64,000 bases of DNA, from assembly GCF_047948215.1 (NCBI RefSeq), contig NC_134456.1, positions 197,668,034 to 197,732,033 on the forward strand. Direction: 5' to 3'. The stretch comes from Lycorma delicatula. Taxonomy: Eukaryota; Arthropoda; Insecta; Hemiptera; Fulgoridae. This document shows, one piece after another, positions 58,590 to 64,000 of this stretch (positions are counted from its first letter, which is position 1; every line of letters starts with the position of its first letter). A program made the position numbers and the translations under genes. The notes below the pieces were generated by a model that was not told where the DNA came from, made no database searches, and worked only from the letters and a program-made list of their open reading frames with translations.

Positions 58590-59528
58590 TCATAGCAAAA
58601 ATGAACAAACTAAAGTTGGCTTGGAAGAAAAAATTTTCTGCTGAAAAAAACCAGTTGCTTGAACATCTTCTGCTATTTCAGTATTTGTGGAGAAAGATGA
58701 TGTAAATTTAAGAAAATCCAATTTTTAATGTTGTGTAAATATAATTTAGTGAATATGAGGGCTAAGTCCCCAGACCTAATTATAGTTGATAAGACGTAGA
58801 TATACTAAAATCTCTAATTGAAACTTTAGCATGGCCACACTGTTTCAGTTGTGCATTAGAACGTAGAATTAGTCAGCAAGTTGGGTTTGAAAATAATATA
58901 TGTGTACACTGTAAACAGTGTGCTAAAGATATAAAAACAAGTAGCACTTCACCAAAAATTTCAAGTCAAGGGATACAAGAATAATTGTGATACAAATCAT
59001 GAAGATTCTTCTGCTTCCACGAAAACCAATTGTAGAAACGACCACTTCCTTATAAAATTCACTACACTACATTGATTAGTAATGGGGATTCAAAGGTGGT
59101 CCCTCATTTATAAATATATAGGGATGGTGTTCAATTAATAAAGGAAATATACATAAATCACATATCCAAATGACTTGCAAAAGCTCTTCGCAACTTAATG
59201 AAAAAATACCATGCACAAAAAATAACTTTAGGAGGAAAAACCAATGGTAGTCTCAATGACTACAATAAAAAAAAACTTATTGATTATTATAACATTGCTA
59301 TTGCTGAAAATAAAAACAAAACTATAGTCTCAATGAAAGAACATATTTTAACCATGCTTCATCATTGCATGTCTACTGATGAACAGCCTAAACATTTGAA
59401 ATGTCCTGTACCTGGTAGTCACAAAAAAAATGTTAAAATACCTTTGAATCTTCTTGTTCTAAAACATGTGGCTCCTATTTATACAAGACTAACTGATGAC
59501 TTATTGAAACAATGCATAAGAAAATTAA
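58590..59528 (+). pseudogene. Mutator-like transposase, upstream part
   Basis: An N-terminal basic segment (KMNKLKLAWKKKFSAEK, near 58600-58650) is followed by CALERRISQQVGFENNICVHCKQC (58848-58920). The core reads ISNGDSKVV (59078-59105), then EIYINHISK, LAKALRNL, and GGKTNGSLNDYNKKKLIDYYNIAI (59230-59310). ILTMLHHCMSTDEQPKHLKCPVPGS (59346-59420) and VLKHVAPIYTRLTDDLLKQCIRKLT follow. These match the insect Mutator-domain proteins (GDGDSK, ECxNHxxKRLGxALRxL, HxxSTDExPxHxxCP). The frame is broken before 59198 but open from there until a piggyBac element enters at the TTAA. The continuation is at 62155. Function as a transposase is an inference from the family. Confidence 0.85.
59525..59528. 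repeat. TTAA target duplication, left
   Basis: TTAA directly precedes CCCACTGCATGC, the left end of the piggyBac element. The same tetranucleotide follows its right end. Confidence 0.92.
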
Positions 59529-59960
59529 CCCACTGCATGCTAACATGACGGCTCTACTACATCTGTCGTTTTAAATTAGTGGCCAGCGTATCGGTCTCGA
59601 TACATCAGACAGATGTATTTTTTATCAACTGTCCAGAGGGCAACACTATTCTGATATGTTTCATTTTACTAGTGGCCATTATATACATAGTGGGCATCTT
59701 TACTAGTGGCCATTGGTTATGGTTTATAGAGTGTGTTTATTATCCTGGTTTCTAAATCAGATTCCATTTTGTGTCATTTTGAAACGTTTTTTTGCTTACA
59801 ATCTGCTTCTATTTGCCTGTTTTAACGTAGCAGTTTTACTTTTTTTAATAAATACTTAAGTTTTATGTGTACGTTAAGTTTTCATTTTCTACGTAGTGTT
59901 TTTGTAAATAATTTTTAATATTTAGTGAATTTTTTTGTGCATAACACTTTTTTGTTTATA

Positions 59961-61681
59961 ATGGATCAGCATCCAGGTAACTCAAGCACTCATTATCCAT
60001 CTGATAAAGTTTCAGATGAAGAAATATCACAAATCCTGCATGATTTAGTGGAGACAATTTAAATATATCTGAATAATTATTCAGCTTCTTCAGAGTTAGA
60101 AAATGATATATATACATTATAATCTGCATATGATTGCGATACTACTCAGGACGAGATACCAACCCCAAATATTTTTTCTTAATCTGCAAGTAATAATTTA
60201 ATACTTTCTAATGATAATTCTTTGAACAGAATACAGAAAATTAGAAAAATAAATTTAAAATAAGAATAATACATTTTTTAGCTGTCCCAAGTTTTCAAGG
60301 TGGTTGTTTACTATAGACAACAGAACCAATCAACTTTTTTAAATTTATTTTTCTCAGACAAACTTTTACATAAAACTACAATAAACCAATCTTTCCTTAA
60401 TCTGTGTTTTTTTCTGTGGATGTAACTGAACATGCAAGAATTAATTACTGCATGAAAACCAGTAACCCAGGAAGAATTAAAAAAATATTTTTTGGCATTA
60501 TTTTTCATACGAAGAATATTAAAATTAATTGTGAAAGTGGTTTTCCAAAAATAGTGATATTTGGAAAAGTCACAAATTTTCAGTATACTTATATTAATTT
60601 AGTTAAGTCAACGAGCAGAAACCAGTTTTATTTATTGTTATGATGCCTCCATTTTTCATACAACAATGTCAATATTCAAGACAGGTTATATAAAATTAAA
60701 CCTGTTACTGACCATTTCAACAATACAATGAAAGGCATATGTTGTTACCAAGGCAAACAATTGTGTATTAATGAAAGCATAATGCTTTGGCATGATCATC
60801 TTATTTTCAGGCAATATAATAAAAATAAGCATCACAAATACAGAATGAAATTATATTTGCTGTCACAACCTACGAACGTAAGTAAACTTCTTGTATATCT
60901 GGTGCAAATGATATTACTTTAGCAGAAAAAATCATGCACAAAAAGTTGTAATGAATTTAATGAAAGAAGAATTAAATGAAGTATATTTTCTTTATTCTGA
61001 TAATTATTATAATAGTGTATGTTTGACAAAAAATCTACTGCAATTAGATATGTATTGTACAGGAACAATACAAATGAATAGAACTGGCCTTCCAAAAACT
61101 GTGATTTACAAGAAAATTATGCAAAGGACAAATCCATTACAAATATTCTACTGCAGGAATTTGTGTTGAAAAATAGCAGCATAAACAAGATCTTTTAATG
61201 ATCTCTTCTGCAGCACAAATTTAATTTGGTGAAGTACCTACTAATAGAGGTAATATTTTAAAACCGCTTGCAATGAAAGAATATAATAATTACATGGGTG
61301 GGATAGACTTTCAAGATCAAATGATCTCATACTATTCGTGTGAACAAAAAACTATGAGGTGGTATAAAAAATTATAATATATTTCAAATAATGTTACTAA
61401 ATTCATTTTACCTTCACAGCAAATATACCAATTTTATTAGATGAAACCTTAATTTTTATGATTTTAGAACAGCTATTACAACAAGTTTACTAGAAATTCC
61501 TGAACATCAAAAAGTTCTGATTCTGAAGAATCTAACAGACCATGAAATGAAATTTGAAAGAGAAAGATTTCAATACTGTTCACAGCACGGGAAACAAATT
61601 TTAAGAATTTATTACTGTCCTCAGTATACAAATAAGTCTGCTCTATGTGGATTATGTTTTAATAAATACCATGTTAATTAG
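59961..61681 (+). pseudogene. piggyBac transposase remnant
   Basis: Starts MDQHPGNSSTHYPSDKVSDE with an acidic N-terminus. It continues through ARINYCMKTSNPGRIKKIFFG (60430-60500) and DHFNNTMKGICCYQGKQLCINESIMLW (60710-60793). QYNKNKHHKYRMKLYLLS, then YSDNYYNSVCLTKNLLQLDMYCTGT (60993-61065) and MGGIDFQDQMISYY (61294-61335) follow. It ends in a Cys-rich segment, CSQHGKQILRIYYCPQYTNKSALCGLCFNKYHVN, with stop at 61679-61681. Of the three catalytic Asp positions, the first (IDE) is Asn here, and the second (SDN) and third (GGID) are kept. One Cys of the C-terminal zinc-binding part is Tyr. Several stops and shifts are present. Length is close to the family's usual 560-600 residues. Confidence 0.9.
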
Positions 61682-61905
61682 AAAATAAACAATAGGAATA
61701 ACTTTTTTCAATATTATTCCTTGTTACATAACTCTTTATTTATGTATAATTGTATGTACACATTTTAAAATTTGATTATATTGTATCTATCCTTATACTT
61801 ACATTATTGTTTATTGTTTTAATTACAAACTTAATGGTTTAATAGTTATTTTGATAAACATTTTTATAAAATTTAACTAAATTATGTGTGTATGAACATA
61901 TAAAA

Positions 61906-61926
61906 TGTGTGTGTGTGTGTGTGTGT
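61906..61926. repeat. (TG)n microsatellite in piggyBac
   Basis: Uninterrupted TG units downstream of the transposase stop. Confidence 0.88.
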
Positions 61927-62135
61927 TTGGAAATTACAACAAATTCTAAAATAATTTTGTTTTGTTTCATTAAATATTATTGGTACACAACTTTTAAAAA
62001 GTAAACAAACAAATACAAAAAAGTATACATAAACAAAAAATTAACTACTTCACTTGTATACCAGTGTTATGGCTTTGCAATGGCAGGCAGCATGAACCTA
62101 AACAAGGTCCGACTGCTGCGTAAATACTCAGTTAC

Positions 62136-62154
62136 TACATTGGCATGCAATGGG
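62136..62154 (-). repeat. Right terminal repeat of piggyBac
   Basis: The reverse complement starts CCCATTGCATGCCAATG, matching the left end at 59529-59547. TTAA follows at 62155-62158. Confidence 0.92.
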
Positions 62155-62290
62155 TTAATTCAAAATGCCAACAAAAGTGTACACAATTTAATACAGAGAA
62201 GTGTGACAAATCCAGAAGTACTTCAAAGAAAATTATTGAGGCAGAACAGCCCCAGTGGGTTATTCTCCTATGAATCACTAAAATAAAACA
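62155..62290 (+). pseudogene. Mutator-like transposase, downstream part
   Basis: Reads LIQNANKSVHNLIQRSVTNPEVLQRKLL, the expected continuation of RKLT across the TTAA. The family has LTQNxNExxNxxIWxxxPKxxF here. Together with 58590-59528 it shows that a single gene was split. The frame ends at a stop near 62286, earlier than the family, so the copy was probably already truncated. Confidence 0.82.
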
Positions 62291-63690
62291 CTGTACATTA
62301 AGTCTATTTCTGTATTTGTTGTCAGTAATTAGTAGATGATAATTTCAGTAATTGAAATATTACTTAAAAATACACCTTCAACATTATAGTTTGCCCACTA
62401 ATAAGAATTTTTCTGGGTTTGATTTGATTAATTCATTAAACATTTAACAGAAGAAAAACGAAAAATTGAAACAACAAACTTTTTGTATATTTTGATTCAA
62501 ACCAGCCTCTAATCCTTTAATACTAACTAATAAAGCATATTTTTTTTATAATATATTTCATATTTCATATTTATTTATTTCATATTTCATTTTTACCAAT
62601 AAAAAAAGACCCATATATAACATAAGCTTAAAACAAAGTCAATCTATAAAAGAAAAAATACTGAAGAAAGTAAAAAACAGTTTTTTTTTTAAATACTCTT
62701 GTAAACACAGAATGCATTTTGGGAGATTTATAACATAATATTGATTACTATAAGTTATTTTGCTGTCATTTTTATTATTTTTATTGTATATATACTTTTT
62801 AAAAAACTGTAACATAAAAGTGTGATAGCACTAGATTCAGAATTAAATTATAATTAACTTAATTTTACTTTCTTGATAATTAAGAGCTATATCATGGAAT
62901 ATATTTATCCATATATATTTATAAGTGATGAATTATTTATTTTTAATTAAAACAAGAGAATAAATAAATTGTGTGAGAAATTGCATATTATATAATTTTC
63001 TTTCACGGCTTTAAAATCATACTGTGGTTATATGAATAATGAATGCAGTCCCTATATAGTAACAAAATAAATTATGCTTTACGAAAATTCTTATTACATA
63101 ACAAGATTTTAAATATTCTGATTGTAAGTTAAATTTTATTTAAAGCACCATAGTTTTAAATTAATCTCAGAAAAAATGAATAAACCTCTACAACACAAAT
63201 TCAACAATTCAAATAAAAAATCCAATTATTAGTTTCAGAATTATAGACCCCTTGAGTGAGAAATAATGCAGAAACACACAAAATAACCCCCACATTATGA
63301 TGCTAGATAACAGAGTTTTCAATCTACAAATTTAGATTTGGGCAAATAATCTTGAATACAGATTCCACTTAATTGAAAAAAACAACTAAAATCCAAGAAA
63401 AAAAAAGAAAAAACAATTTGTGTAACAACACAAATTCTACATGACAATTATTGTATTTGTTGCTTACCATACTAATTTTAATTAAATGAATTCTATATCA
63501 AATTTTATGTCCAAAAAATTTCACCAAGGACAACAGATTTTTTTTTCATTTGTTATCTGATTTGGTACTGCATAACACTTGTTACATAATTTTTTTTTTA
63601 GTTAAGAAATAAAATATATATATATTTCCCTAATGAGTACATTGCAATCCATTCAACAACTGAAAAATAAGCAACTCCCCCACAGCCCAA
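62291..63690. other. AT-rich stretch, no supported gene
   Basis: Short imperfect repeats of ATTTCATATTTCAT type near 62555-62590. Nothing else is recognisable. Confidence 0.45.
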
Positions 63691-63694
63691 TGAC

Positions 63695-63922
63695 ATGTAA
63701 ATGAAGTGCAGTTTTATACAGACTTGGGTTGACCATTCCTGAGATGAGATGTGTGGAATCCCAACCAACAAAGTACACTGATATCTACAGTCTACTATTT
63801 AAATCCATATAAAACAATATCCTTTTACTATGATTCAAACCTCAGAATTTTCAACTTCAAAGATCAGCTATTAAAAACTGATTTGTAACATGTTAACCAC
63901 TAGACCAGCCTGGTGGTCTAAG
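63695..63922 (-). mobile_element. tRNA-derived SINE copy, diverged
   Basis: Minus orientation, from the body (reverse complement of GTAAATGAAGTGCAGTTTTATACAG) to a complete head end ACCACTAGACCAGCCTGGTGG. On the minus strand the head gives an A-box-like TGGTCTAGTGG. The terminal CTAAACAGG part is missing, the reverse of the truncation in the other copies. Confidence 0.83.
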
Positions 63923-64000
63923 TAAAGTGTGGATTAAATAATGTTGTTACAGGCCTACAAAATATATCTATATGTGGCCAAACAAAATTATTCAGTTAAC

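Larger units (their letters stand above)
59529..62154 (+). mobile_element. piggyBac-type DNA transposon, inactive
   Basis: 2,626 bp between two TTAA sites. The terminal repeats are CCCACTGCATGCTAACATG on the left and CCCATTGCATGCCAATGTA on the right (reverse complement of 62136-62154). They end in CCC as in the family. The transposase relic occupies 59961-61681. A (TG)n run at 61906-61926 lies in its 3' part. The element split a Mutator-like gene and did not remove any bases, as shown by the frame picking up at 62155. Confidence 0.94.

Noticed and set aside
1..64000. CRISPR array, operon or bacterial mobile system
   Set aside because: No regularly spaced repeats, ribosome-binding sites or bacterial genes were found; introns, SINEs and insect-type TEs show a eukaryotic nuclear sequence.

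Overview
The window looks like nuclear DNA from an insect, probably hemipteran. That is an inference from the mix of mariner, piggyBac, Jockey, R1, BEL/Pao and tRNA-derived SINE elements, and no species marker is present. It is very AT-rich with long simple A/T stretches. I recognise only one host gene, a minus-strand CWC22 (nucampholin) splicing-factor gene. Its first coding exon is at 20825-21576, and MIF4G-domain exons lie at 17883-18105 and 10916-11044. Further 3' exons were not found. Most other recognisable coding sequence is decayed transposable element (TE).

Layout. 60-770: weak mariner relic. 1200-2411: mariner with terminal inverted repeats, minus. 2440-9480: near-complete Jockey-clade LINE (minus), split by a second LINE at 5405-7400. 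10916-21576: CWC22, whose introns hold a pogo/Tigger-type transposon (11878-13825) and a Jockey 3' fragment. 19938-24422: tRNA-derived SINE copies. 23840-35402: one BEL/Pao LTR retrotransposon that has collected a SINE-in-SINE pair inside its 5' LTR, an RTE-like LINE fragment, a mariner (26881-28223) and an R1-clade LINE (29005-33007, perfect 15-bp target duplication). 35.8-58.5 kb: almost featureless AT-rich DNA with a few relics (an unclassified transposase-like relic at 43.6-44.5 kb, mariner at 51.2-51.9 kb, LINE tail at 56.0-56.4 kb). 58590-62290: Mutator-like transposase pseudogene split by a piggyBac element with TTAA ends. 63695-63922: another SINE.

No element has an intact transposase or polymerase frame. 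The genes do not form a pathway; the architecture is successive nested insertion. I found no convincing new gene system. The most unexplained structural signal is a scattered set of short, nearly perfect hairpins with 1-6 nt loops. In three places they can be compared with a family copy or consensus, and there the hairpin is or includes extra sequence. This fits template-switch mutation. The other clear oddity is a triple RVGKRYY repeat in the N-terminal tail of CWC22.
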